Positions 1 through 11,999 of a DNA stretch of 64,000 nt are shown piece after piece. A program made the position numbers and the translations under genes. Under the pieces are notes generated by a model. The model did no database searches, had not been told where the DNA came from, and saw nothing but the letters and a program-made list of their open reading frames with translations. Numbering within the stretch: position 1 is the stretch's first letter; every line of letters begins with the position of its first letter. Source of the stretch: Enoplosus armatus (Eukaryota; Chordata; Actinopteri; Centrarchiformes; Enoplosidae); the NCBI RefSeq assembly GCF_043641665.1, contig NC_092181.1:10943818-11007817 (forward strand), given 5' to 3'.

Positions 1-1
1 A

Positions 2-634
2 GCCCGCCTGGAGTTTGCCAAAAGGCACCTGAAGGACTCTCAGACCATGAGAAACAAAATTCTCTGGTCTGATGAGACAAAGATTGAACTCTTTGGTGTG
101 AATGCCAGGCGTCACGTTTGGAGGAAACCAGGCACCGCTCATCACCAGGCCAATACCATCCCTACAGTGAAGCATGGTGGTGGCAGCATCATGCTGTGGG
201 GATGTTTTTCAGCGGCAGGAACTGGGAGACTAGTCAGGATAGAGGGAAAGATGAATGCAGCAAAGTACAGAGACATCCTGGATGAAAACCTGCTCCAGAG
301 CGCTCTTGACCTCAGACTGGGGCGACGGTTTATCTTTCAGCAGGACAACGACCCTAAGCACACAGCCAAGATATCAAAGGAGTGGCTTCAGACAAAAACT
401 CCCCCCCCCCCCCCCCCCCCCCCCCCCCCTGTGAATGTCCTTGAGTGGCCCAGCCAGAGAGATCTGAAAATGGCTGTGCACCGACGCATTCCCATCAACC
501 TGATGGAGCTTGAGAGGTGCTGCAAAGAGGACTGGGTGAAACTGCCCAAAGATAGGTGTGCCAAGCTTGTGGCATCATATTCAAAAAGACTTGAGGCTGT
601 AATTGCTGCCAAAGGTGCATCAACAAAGTATTGA
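2..634 (+). pseudogene. Tc1-like transposase fragment lacking the third catalytic residue
   Basis: The reading frame is open from base 2 to the TGA at 632-634 and continues off the left edge, so the ATG at 47 is internal. It reads as the DDE domain of a Tc1 transposase: WSDETK holds the first catalytic Asp, the GGGS-MLWGCF block follows, QQDNDPKH holds the second Asp, and the C-terminus ends in AAKG. Two defects are visible. A run of 29 C (401-429) codes a polyproline stretch just after EWLQTK. At about 457-462 the frame jumps from WPSQ straight to RDLK, which omits about 12 codons normally carrying the [12 protein letters not shown] motif with the catalytic Glu. The deletion keeps frame. The enzyme cannot be active as written. 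Confidence 0.93.
401..429 (+). repeat. C29 homopolymer inside transposase relic
   Basis: Twenty-nine consecutive C residues interrupt the transposase frame and encode prolines. Related transposases have only a short linker here, so this is either an expansion or an assembly artefact. Confidence 0.95.
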
Positions 635-1818
635 GCAAAGGCTGTGAATACTTATGTACATGTGATTTCTCAGGTTTTTTATTTTTAATAAATTTGCAAA
701 AATCTCAAAAACTTTTTTCACGTTGTCATTATGGGGTGTTGTGTGTAGAATTTTGAGGAAAAAAATGAATTTAATCCATTTTGGTATAAGGCTGCAACAT
801 AACAAAATGTGGAAAAAGTGAAGCGCTGTGAATACTTTCCGGATGCACTGTACATGTTGAATATTCTCTGTTTCTGGTCTGGGGGCTGCATGGTTCTTTT
901 AATGAGGGACAGGCAGGAACTAATAACTTCTCCACAAGAATGTAACAGGAATCCCTCTGTAGTTGGCAGTCTGTCATCAGCACACAGTGCTCCACTTTGT
1001 AGCAACAATTGAAATTCGCCTTAAGTATTTCATAAGTTCTTATACTTGTTAACTTAATATTTTGGCATCAAATCCCAAGGTCATGGCTCTGATAATCACA
1101 ACGCAAATGCTCTGGCCTCCAGAGGTCAATGAGTGCCCAGACGTCAAGAGCTGAACTCTCTCACCAGTGTGTTGTCGAGCTCAGTCAGGCTGGAATGGCT
1201 GAAAGGGAACATAAAGGCTGCACTCATGAGACTTGTGAGAAAGACTGACAGTTACGCAGAACCTCTCAAAGGCTGAAGACTTCTGTCCGTTCACCAGCAT
1301 TTCAAAGTTCTCAAAGTAAAAACGGGCATTAGGAAGAATAAGGACCTGAGGTTTAAATTCATTAAGATGTGATGTTCAGATGAACCCTGAAAACAAAACA
1401 AAGAGTATGCTAAAGGATAAGCTGGGGGCTAATTGGCTCCGAAACCTGACTTTGACTATAAAATGACAAATAAAAAGCTGAAACAAAAAAAAAGAAAGAC
1501 TCGACAGACTAGTTGAGAGACGCACAAATTCTGATTTAACTGTGAAGGGAAATTTTGATACTAGTTTCAGCAAAGTGTCATTATCCTTAATCGTACAAAA
1601 AATACTTAATTTCTTATTTCTAATCAACTTTTCTTTACAAAACTGCACAGAGGCAACGTGCTTATTGTCTGATTAAAAAAAAACCCAATATGATTAACGC
1701 TCCTGTTATCTAAATGAATAGATAAGATCATCTCTCTTCTTGTTCCCCCAAACATTATTCCTCTCACCTCCTCCGTTTCCCTGTGCACCATGTACAAGCC
1801 TGCACACATACACACACG

Positions 1819-1832
1819 CCCCCCCCCCCCCC
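1819..1832 (+). repeat. C14 homopolymer between CA tracts
   Basis: Fourteen C residues sit between short CA-repeat stretches (about 1803-1818 and 1833-1850). This is a compound simple repeat in pitpnc1 intron 1. Confidence 0.9.
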
Positions 1833-2914
1833 ACACACACACACACACACTTCCCTTCCGCCAGTCAATACATCTTAGCAGGCATTTTCGCTGCCTAATC
1901 CTCTAAATCAAACTACAAATCAACCATGGCAAGGGCTGACTCGGGTGAAGAGGACACTAAAATAGGGGAATATATACACACACATGCCACCCACCCACAC
2001 ACACACACCCTCTCTCGCCCTATCGCTCTCCTGCCAGTGGCCGAGACTGAACATCAACCTTCACTGTGAAGCCATTTAGATAAGAGGTGGAGTTTATTAG
2101 CTTCATTTCAGCAGGCATTCAGTGAGTTGATGATCCCGGTGTTCCTTCATCACAATTCCTTCGTGTGGAAGTGTCAGACGAAATGTTGACCTTACATCTT
2201 TCCTGGGCTTGTAGAACACCGCTGTCCCCTAAAAACCTCGCACCTACCAAGATCTCAACCTACTGGGAACTGAGACAAACTGGCTCATTTTCCAGCTGAC
2301 ACCAGCACAGTTCTGAAATCTGTACAATTGGCCTAGAATGGCCATCATGGGAGTTATTCTGTATCCGTATGACAGATACCTGAAAAAAATGCACTCCAGC
2401 TGCTACTTTTAGCAAACACAGGATGCACGGATGACGATGCCGTGTCATATTTCATCCAAAGCCAGATGAAAGTTCTTAACAACTGAGTGACAACAGCAGA
2501 ACAGTGACTAAAACGCTCATTTACAATAGCTTTTGTGATTAAATACTTTTCATGTTTGCCAAAAGCAACAAATACACCTGATGTAAACATCAAGGGTTTT
2601 TGAGGTCAGAAAATGAGGTCTAAGCTGAAATAATTAAAATTAAAATAACCTTGTTCACTTCACAAAGGTGTGCGCAGCACGACCCGTGGATGTCTTTGGT
2701 CTCCAGAGTTAAATACATTTGCCGCTGCTGAGAGGCTAATTGCTACACAGTGGGGTGAGGGCTATCAGGGGATTAAAAAACATGATTTTTCCTTGCTTCT
2801 CAACAGGAATCTTGTGAGAAAAACATACAGTAGAACCTTACGTGACACAGCTGGAGACGGCTGTAGTTCTTTCTTAGAGGAATATTTAAATGTCTCAAAT
2901 ATGGATTAGTCATT

Positions 2915-3362
2915 ACGTTTTTAGCCACGCTAGTGGCATGGCTGTGGAGGTGGCAATGTCAGTCTGTCTGTCCACCACTGTGGTCCATATTTCAACAACT
3001 ATTGGATACATTGGCATGAAATTTTGTACAGACTGATCATACTGACTTTGGTGATCCCCAGACTTTTCCTCTAGCGCCACCAAGAGGTTATTATTTGTGG
3101 CTTTGAGTGAAATGTCTAAATAACTGTTGCCTTCAAGATGAATCGTAATAGCTATGGTGATCCCAGCTGTACACAAAGCTGTACTTTGTGTTTAGTGCTA
3201 ATTAGAAAAGGTTAGCATGCTAGCACGCCAAACTAAGACGTTGAGCATGGTAAACATTATACCTGCTTTAACATCAACACTTTAGCATTGTTATTGTCAG
3301 CATGTTAGCATGCTGACAATGCTGTGCCTAAGTGCAGCCTCACAGAGTCACTGGTCTTAGCT
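2915..3362 (+). repeat. Fish dispersed repeat with TTAGCATGCTAA core
   Basis: This block matches, from memory, a dispersed repeat very common in percomorph genomes. Landmarks in order are GGCATGGCTGTGGAGGTGGC, ATTGGATACATTGGCATGAA, CTTTTCCTCTAGCGCCACCA, AGCTGTACTTTGTGTTTAGT, GTTAGCATGCTAGCACGC and CAGCATGTTAGCATGCTGAC. The last is a near-perfect palindrome (about 3299-3318). The segment ends near GCCTCACAGAG. It has no coding capacity. The superfamily is not certain, but a non-autonomous DNA element is likely. Confidence 0.75.
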
Positions 3363-4703
3363 AAATATACACAAAACATAATCCTTATATTGCTGAAACA
3401 CAGAACTGGGACACAATAATATCCTATATTGTCCATTGAAGACAACATTCGATCACCTGAGAGCAACAGATTAGTAACGTTGTTTACCTGGAATATATCA
3501 GCACAGCCTATTTACCCTGACATTATTGTGTCTAAACTGAAACACAGAAAACACACTGCAAGGAAGTGCTAAATCCCAGGCTTGAGGGAAGGTAAGACTC
3601 CATCATCTGCCTCATTATTTGACAGTTATCCTAGGGATGGTCTTACACTATAATCACTATAATCCACTCCGCTATGGGGGTAATGGTAGGGATGGATGGC
3701 ACTAGTTACCATAGAAACGAGAGATGATAATGAAGTGTGTCAGCATATAGCTATCTATAGCCTGTCTAATTTGTGTGTATGTGTATATGTGTGTGCGTGT
3801 GTGGGCTGAGCTGATAGTTCTTCCAAAGATGCATTGCACCTGTGCGTGGGCTGCAGGCATAGCAGAACAGCATGATGACCAGTGTGTGCAAGCGTATTCT
3901 TATCCTGAGTGTAAAAGTATTCTCCTTAACACACAGTGGAGAGCAAACCCTTTCAAAACTTTCCAACAGCAAGTACAAAATAGATGCACTTATGAATCAC
4001 AATCACCAACTGCATTTTGGGCACACGTGGGCACTGACACCGCTAAGGACTTAAACCTGGTATGCTTCAATTTAAGAATCTAGGCAATTAAAAGAGCTTT
4101 GGAAATCAAACACACAAAAACCTACACATGTGCATTTATCCTCATTAATGCACCATTTTAATGCATCTGTAAGCAAGCCACAGTCTCCCTGACACAACAT
4201 AAAAGAGCTACTCAGAAACCACTGTCTGCATCAAACCATAGTTGACTTTCTTCTCAACCCTTCTTCATATTTCATGCGACTACTCAAGCTTCTCTCCACC
4301 CCTTTCAACTTCTCTTCTTTCTCTCTAGCTTTCCATTTGCATGTATTTTACAGCAAGTGCCTCGCATGAAAGCATCTGCTGAACCTACTCTCACCACCTC
4401 CATCTGTCTACCCTCACCCTGTCTTGGTAAATCTCTGGTAAATCTTTCCTTCTCATCTCTCTACAGTCTAATCGAAAGATAAGAAGTAGGAAAATAACGT
4501 AGAAAAAGACGTACAATTTTACTTTTCTCTTTCTCTGCTCTGCCTCCTCTTCTGCTGCACTTGCACCATCTCTGAGTCTCTCTGTGGGGATAAAAGCAGG
4601 GACTAGCAGCTACTGTACAAGTACAGGCTGTAAAAAGACACCAGCTCTGTGCATGTGACCACGTACACATACACAAACACACATGCACTACACAAGTGAA
4701 ACT

Positions 4704-4723
4704 ACAGTACAGTACAGTACAGA
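4704..4723 (+). repeat. AGTAC pentanucleotide repeat
   Basis: About four tandem copies of the 5-mer ACAGT/AGTAC in pitpnc1 intron 1. Confidence 0.8.
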
Positions 4724-7700
4724 ACATTAAATTAAATTTGATCAGATGACAACTCACGCTGCATAGCCTGCAGTGGTAAACACTAGTCAGAAATAAAGGC
4801 TAACGGTTAACAATGCAGCCAAAGCCCTAATCAGTGTCAGAGTACACACTACATGGCTGGCAGCTGATGGTGTAGCCAAATAAACACAAGGCCACTTTAA
4901 AGCCTTTTTCACGCTCAAGTGATAGCATTATCAATGCAACATTTGCTGAAGTAATGGAGATATTACAAGCCTAAATCACGCTTTGAGCACCACAATATGT
5001 TTTGTGTGGACCTTGTGATAATGTTTCTCATCAACCTCTTCAAAAGAAAAGAAGGTCACGTTCAGGGCTGACCAGAGGATTACAGTCCAACAGGAAGTGT
5101 TTGATAATAAAAAAAAAAAGAAAAATGGACACATCATGGTATCTTGTGCATTATTTTTATGGTGTGCTGCATTAAAACTTTTTTTGCTTTGTCAAATGCC
5201 GGTGTCTGCTTTGTTTGGTCACTTTTGGACATTGAAGCAACAGGGAATAAAAGCACGTCAAGAGCAACCGCCTATCTTCAGTTCGGTTCAGGTATCGTGT
5301 AAATTTAGGCCTTTTATTCACAAGGTTGCAGTAAAATTACAAAGCCTATATTTAGGTTGTTGGAGTGTGTTTTATATTCAGATGACCTTGAACAAATTAA
5401 AAGCCAAAAGTGGAGTCCTGGTTAACCTTCCCAGTTAGAAGACACCCCATAGCCTAACAGAAGGCTAACAGCAAACAGACAATATGATTGTCCCAACAAA
5501 AGTATGATGGCATATTACCATTTTAAGTAATCAACAAAAACTGGAGCATTTCAGAAAGATCTACTGTAAATATAAACTTATGTAAAAGGCATGCATTGCA
5601 TTGTATTCACACAGGCAACATTAGTTAGGAGACAGTAAGCTCTCAGTGTGTTGTCCTCAGTGTATTGCTAGATCAGCAATGTGATATTGATACAGGGCTT
5701 TATGGCACCATGTCAACAGTGTTTAGTGCCATGCAGTGCTAAAAATACATTCAGGGCCTACCTACAGAGGAAAACAAACTCTACAAAATCATAATAGTGT
5801 TCATAATTCCCCTTTCTAAAGCATTTCTCTGCATCACAGCCAGAATCCAAATTCACTTAGTGCTGCGTTGGTTGCATTGTCATCTCCGACACTTTATTCG
5901 GACAGCAAAGTGATGTGTTTACTCTGTTTATCCTGTTAAACCCCCCTCTGCTTTTGGCAGAAATCTGTTCAATAATTCATAAGACACAAAGGGGTTGTGA
6001 AAATTTGGTCGTGGTAGGACAAATAATAATGTGTGCATGAGCCAGTTAAAGCTTTCACTGGAGTTGTTGTGGAGGGCAGAACCCCACCGATTTTGAGACA
6101 AGCCATTTGTGAGCAATGTGACTCCAGCAATGTAACACTACTATTAATCCATTCCAATTATTCATTCACTCATTTAGCCTTTAACATGCAGTCACACTGT
6201 GTGCAACATAGTTGATGGCTCACTTCTCACAGAATGTAGATGAGGCTCCAAATCATAAACTGTGGAAACACAGTGAAAAAAAAACATACAGTTTGGCCTG
6301 AGGGTGACACCATAAAAAAAGCCACACAGTAGCCACATTGTGAGCTAAGCTCTACATTAGACCCTGAAAAACACAGAAACACAGATCTGATGTTTTCTTC
6401 TGCCGCCATTTTTTGTCGCTTCAGTGGACGTTTAAGTGACATTTTTCATATACGTTAGGATTTATTAGCCAAGTCTGTTTCCATTGCACTTTGACGCATA
6501 ATTGTGAGCCTCCCCTCACAATAATCAATATATATAATAATATCCCATATGATTAGATCTGTTTTGTTTTGTCCCAAGTCTCCACACTGTATCAATCATA
6601 CAAAACATCACATCACTACATCATCATCAACATGTCATAATTTGTGACGCTGTTTTACTTCCCTCGGAGTACAAGTACAGCCTTGCTGCCATTGGCACTG
6701 ATTTATCATTCCACACAGCAAAGAATAAACTATTCCATGTAATTCCTGTCATCTCTCCTGCCAGAGTTGCTCAACCACAGCATGTGAAATCTCCTCTGAC
6801 GAACAACAAAGAAATGTGCACGAAGCCACTTGTAGGTGCTTGGCTGAGTGCAGCAAATGAATGTCTGTAATGTCAAGTACGGTAAAGAGGCTGTGAAGCT
6901 TCATCTCTCACATCATTCCATTAACTCACACTCATCTTCTATCCAGCCTCTCAGCCTTTTACCATATTTGTACACAGGGTGACATTACTTTTATACAAAC
7001 GTCCATTCACAATTATACTAAAGATTTAATAGACAAATCATTCATATTCCTCGGTCATGTTGATGCACAACAAACGGTCGTTAACGTTTCATTCTATTCT
7101 CAGCATGCCGTTTCAGCCATTCCTAAGATACAGTGTAAGCAAGAAAACCTACATTAGTAACAGTTAGCAGTTTCAGTGAAGATGTCCATATTGAACACTG
7201 CAACAAGAGTGGCTTTGGTCTAAAGAATCGGCTGCTTTGTCTCTATTTTCAGCCACACGTTACAGATTAAGCAGCCGCCTTCAGACTGTGGCTGCTGGTG
7301 GAAAACGGCTCTTTTCCCTCCCGTGATTTGTCGGTGCAGCGGAGAGATGGTGGAAGAAATCCTTTTTTTCTGACATGGTGACACAAGGCAGTTTCAAACA
7401 AAAATGAAAAAATACTTTGAAACTGTTGCCATTATCCACGACAACAACAAATCCAGGTAATGCGGTCTTCAAGTTAGGAAATATTTCACAAGTAGGCCAG
7501 TGCCCCTGAACAATTAATGTTGCAAATAAGGTCGTACCTGATGTAGTTGTTCAAATGAATGTATTATTTTTAAAGTGATGTGCTAAATATGATAAGACAG
7601 TTCTAGCAAATCAATGTTTTATTCAGGAGAAAACACACAGACCACAGCAAAACAATCAAGCAACACTCCCAGTGGAAGCTGACGGGTTATTTTCCAAAAA

Positions 7701-8065
7701 GCCATCATCAGGCTTTTACTGTCTTTCAGTATGTTAGGGAACAGTGCTACACTGAGCTCATCACTGGCCTCATCTAAGCATCTCAGGACTGGAGTGGTGG
7801 ATGCCACTATCGAGTGCAGGTCGCTGAACAGCTTACGAGATAGAGACAATGACGATGTGGCCCTGTGATGTGTTTGTGCGTGCCAGTGTTAAATAATAGA
7901 AACAAGCACACTTCCACTCAAAGTGTGGGTGTGTACAAGAGAGAGAGACAAACAGAATTTGTTCCCCAGATGAGTGAGACGGCCCCTCTCCAGAGTGTGA
8001 CTGTCAGAAAGGCGTGACGATCTCATGTAGCTCTCGTGTTATGAAACAGCCTTTCTGGTGATACA

Positions 8066-8067
<2 letters not shown>

Positions 8068-8124
<57 letters not shown>
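8068..8124 (+). repeat. (AC)n microsatellite
   Basis: 57 bp of perfect AC dinucleotide repeat in pitpnc1 intron 1. On the minus strand it produces a false VCVCVC reading frame. Confidence 0.98.
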
Positions 8125-8125
<1 letters not shown>

Positions 8126-8560
8126 CCATCTAGGAAATGAGAAAGGGCCTCATCCGTGGATAATGGTCCATCACAAGCCATGATGGTTTCCTCTAGAAGA
8201 GTAAATGGCAGTAAATGGGATGTTGATTGAATCACAACATTGTCATGTATACCAGATGGCAAAAAAGGCCTTGCACCTTACCATGACACCAAAGAAACAA
8301 ACAGCGGCTAACAGGCCCCATTTTCTAAACAAACACCGGAGTGGATGGTGGGAGGGGTCCAACTATAAAGAGGGAAAACAATATTCTGAATGGGTAGCAG
8401 TGCTTGTGAAAATAATATGGACATTATTTAGGCTTGGTTGATGTTCTATAGAGGGCTGCAAGATGGTGAAATAAGTAGGGAGTTCAACCCAAAATCCAAG
8501 GGTGAAGTTCTTGTGTTGGCAAACATCCACCTAATTGACCATAACCCCTGACCTAACTCT

Positions 8561-8615
8561 GTGAACGGGGACAAGAGAGGAGAATGTCCCTACAGGGATC
8601 AATAAAGTCTCACTT
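8561..8615 (-). repeat. Short retroposon-tail-like fragment
   Basis: GGGATCAATAAAGT is typical of the 3' end of fish non-LTR retroposons. The fragment is too short to assign to a family or to orient with confidence. Confidence 0.35.
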
Positions 8616-9316
8616 TACACAACTTTCTATTACATTTCATTACATCACCCATTCCAGCCCTCCAAGGACACTGTCTTCTTTAATTACCTTTCCTAAAAAA
8701 AAAAAAAAAAAAAAAACTGTTTGATTTGTCTAGAAAGAAGCCTCAATGTCCTCACTGAGCACGTTTGTTCTCACTGCTTTTCAGCCCTCCCAGCCTGAGG
8801 ATACATGAAATTAACTGCTGGCGTCATGGCAACATGCTCCGGGATTGAACAATGGCAACCAATCTTGTTAAAGAGCCCTTATTAAAAAAGGGTTTTTAAC
8901 TAACCAGCAATCTGTGAGAAGTTTTTTTCCCCCTCCAACGTGAATGAAGTAACCAGGGGAAAGAGACAATATAGCCAACACTGATGAAACCTTCTACTGC
9001 CGTTTGTGAAAAATTAACACAAATAAAAAACTGTTTTGTTCCACTTAATGATGCCTCAGGCCACGGACGATAGTGTAACGTGGAATGCTTCAAATTGCCA
9101 ATGTCATGCTTGATGGCTGATCCAATGTGTGCACAACGTGAACACTTCTATCTACATCTATGACAGATAATCCCTCGTGGGCGAAAAGCACAATATGACA
9201 CAGCATTTCTAATCCTATTACAGTATTTCATGGGTCCACTTCAACACAATACCACTACATCAGGTGTTGACTGCACGTCTGTGTGCCAGCTGCTTTTAGA
9301 CAAATGGTTTTCTGTG

Positions 9317-9318
<2 letters not shown>

Positions 9319-9352
<34 letters not shown>
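9319..9352 (+). repeat. (GT)n microsatellite
   Basis: 34 bp of perfect GT repeat in pitpnc1 intron 1. Confidence 0.97.
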
Positions 9353-9357
<5 letters not shown>

Positions 9358-10457
9358 TATAGCAACACCGCCAGCTGTGCAGATGCAGGTGTGCAACTAG
9401 CACCAAACAGTACGAGCCCAAATGAGGCTTTAGAAAGGTGAATAAACTGTATGGTTTTTTTGGCAAATGTGGGGCGCAGTACATTATAAGATATTCATTT
9501 TCTTTAATGAATTCTGGCAAGATCGTTACTAAATTCCGGCATGAGCCAGCAACCCAGGTGTCCTTCCAGCCATGCATTCAAGCAGCCAGCCCCTAATCCT
9601 CCCATTTATACAGTCATCCATCCCCAAATCAAACCATCTATTCTCTCAGCCGACCAACAGCACCAACACAAGCAACTTCCCTTTGCGAAAGTCATTACAG
9701 GATCTCAACGGCGATTTAACACACCCACATGCAACCTGTTTAGCATCCATTCAAATACTACACACACACACACTCATAAATATGCAAAGTGATAACAGAG
9801 GTGCTATGTTTAATTTGGGACCCAACTGCTAAAAATGGCCACATTGTGATCAAGTACTGCAGTGATTTGAATAGTAAGCACGGGGGTCAAAAATGCTTGC
9901 ACCTTTGGGTTTACTGTGCATACGACAGCCTATGCCCCCCCCCCCAGCACCAGTCTCAGAGCAGATTACAGTCTTATACAATCAGATGGTGCCATAATCC
10001 TTCAGTTATTGCCAGAGCCAATCAGTGCCATCAAACAGTCATTCAGCCGACGGGTAGGACTCGTCCATCAACTACATCAAATGGACTCAAAACACATGGA
10101 TGGTGAGTTAATTCAGCTTTGAATGGGTGTCTTTTTCACTGGCCTTCGCTGAATGGCATTATGCTCTGAGTCACTATGGTTAATGGGAAAAAAAGAAAAG
10201 ACACTGCCCTTCTGCAATGAATACCTGCTTCAGTTCTGTTTTCTGCTAATAGTATCCATGCTCCTGTGAAAACCTTTTTCAGGCGACACATTCTGGGTCT
10301 TTGTACGTTTGAGAACAATTCTGAGCCATCTCCGGTGCTCTATTACCCACGCAGACAAAGCTATTAGAGTGAGAAATGTGGTTGAAAACTTCCGATTCAT
10401 CAACAAAGGCCACGTTAAGGGTGAATACGGGCTCTGAAAACAGGCGTGCAGCCGGAG

Positions 10458-10486
<29 letters not shown>
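10458..10486 (+). repeat. (AC)n microsatellite
   Basis: 29 bp of perfect AC repeat in pitpnc1 intron 1. Confidence 0.96.
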
Positions 10487-10488
<2 letters not shown>

Positions 10489-11279
10489 GTCTCAGGTTGG
10501 CCAAAGGTTGGGCGATGTCAGCATTTTTCTAGTGAGCTTGAAAAAGGGCATGACAGCCAAAGACAGGGAGGTGCAAGTGAGAGAGATTGCAGCGGAGAAA
10601 GACCTAACAGTAGACAGACATACAGAGCAGGAGAAGGAACACATCCATCTGTGTCTCTCCTGTGATGCATCACCTCTCCATCCTTTCCAGGAAAAAAATG
10701 GGCGCGGTGGCTGATGAATGGCCGCACTCACAGGAGAAGAGCAGAGCAGAGTTATCCCCGAGGGACTGAAAAGAGAAAATGATTATTTCTGGGCTAAGTG
10801 GTTCTGGTTAGAGTTATATCTAAATCTTGCCTGAGATGGAACTTTAAAGCAACACTCAAACACAGAAGCTACACTGTTACTGAACTCCTTCAAAGTTACA
10901 GACTTTATCCAGACCTGAATTTCTTGATTTGGTTACACTGAGTCACCCTGGCCCTTCTTATTACACAACGAACATGAAACGTGATAGTAGCAAACGTTTT
11001 CATGTGTGACGCGTCCAACTGTTTTTGGAATTTCAAAACCTATCTAGACAAAAGGATGACTATTTTGTTTTATTTCATATGTTCCACAGAGGATAATTAT
11101 CTTCTGCACAACATTTGTGTAGGTCATGAAAAGGACCAAAAAATTAATGATCGAGTCGGCAACCTTGCCAGAAACAAAACTATTCTACCATTTACCACTA
11201 AAGTAATGTCTATGCATGCTGTCCACACACCTCACTGTGAGCAGTTTTCATTGGGACCATTTCTTTGATAGAAAGCGAG

Positions 11280-11573
11280 AGCTGAAACTATTTTGATTAT
11301 TGATAAATCATCTAAGCCTTTTTAAAACCAAACATTTGGTGGTTCCAGCTTCTCTAATGTGAATATTTGCTGGCTTTCTCTGAGGTAAACTGAATGTCAC
11401 TCAGTTTTGGACAGTTGATCAGAGAAAACAAGCAATTTAAATATGTCAACTTTGGCTTTGGGAAATTGTGTTTTTCACTATTTTCAAACATTTAAAAAAA
11501 TAATAGATGAATGAAGAAAATATCAATAATCAGCTGGCTAATCAATAATGAAAATAATTGTTAGTTGTAGCCC
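11280..11573 (-). repeat. Fish dispersed repeat ('gattattgat' family)
   Basis: I recognise a common teleost interspersed repeat. On the plus strand the landmarks are GCTGAAACTATTTTGATTAT, GGTTCCAGCTTCTCTAATGT, TTTTGGACAGTTGATCAGAG, TTGGCTTTGGGAAATTGTG and AATTGTTAGTTGTAGCCCT. The minus strand therefore begins with the familiar AGGGCTACAACTAACAATT. No coding capacity. Its superfamily is not determined here. Confidence 0.8.
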
Positions 11574-11982
11574 TATTCTACTCACCTCATACCAATAGTG
11601 GTAAATGGAAAATACATATTATACATACATACAAACTGACCTTTTAAATTCCAACCACTGCTCAGCGGTCACACCCCCCTTGTTCTCTCCGCGACCTTTA
11701 CCATCTTCTTGGTTTTCACAGAAATAACTAATTAAAAAGGCAGCCCTGAATTTCCTTTATAGGATTAGTTCATCTTGCCAAGAGTTAGAGGACAAGATCG
11801 ATACCACTCATATGTGTCCATTAAATATGAAGCTGCAGCCGGTTTGCTTATTTTAGCATAAGGATGAAAACAGGTTGGAAACAACTTGTCTGGGACCATT
11901 TCCTGGCCAGGAGCCAGACTTGACTTCCCGGATGGCTTGCCTGACAACCTCACGGTAACAACAAGACTCTAGAAGACAATAA

Positions 11983-11999
11983 CCCCCCCCCCCCCCCCC
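11983..11999 (+). repeat. C17 homopolymer
   Basis: Seventeen C residues in pitpnc1 intron 1. Confidence 0.95.

Larger units (their letters stand above)
1..850 (+). mobile_element. Tc1-like DNA transposon, right part only (cut by window edge)
   Basis: The right-hand portion of a Tc1/mariner element enters from the left edge. It holds the C-terminal two thirds of a transposase followed by a non-coding right terminal region. That region shows the IR/DR layout: an inner copy of GCTGTGAATACTT at about 641-653 and an outer copy at about 826-838. The element ends in ...CCGGATGCACTG at 850, followed by the target dinucleotide TA (851-852). The left terminal repeat lies outside the window. It sits in pitpnc1 intron 1, on the strand opposite that gene. 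The transposase is broken, so the copy is inactive. Confidence 0.93.

Noticed and set aside
388..612. 74-codon minus-strand frame with polyglycine
   Set aside because: It is the antisense of the C29 run and transposase relic.
7619..7849. 76-codon minus-strand frame in pitpnc1 intron 1
   Set aside because: It was considered as a pitpnc1 exon but has no PITP similarity.
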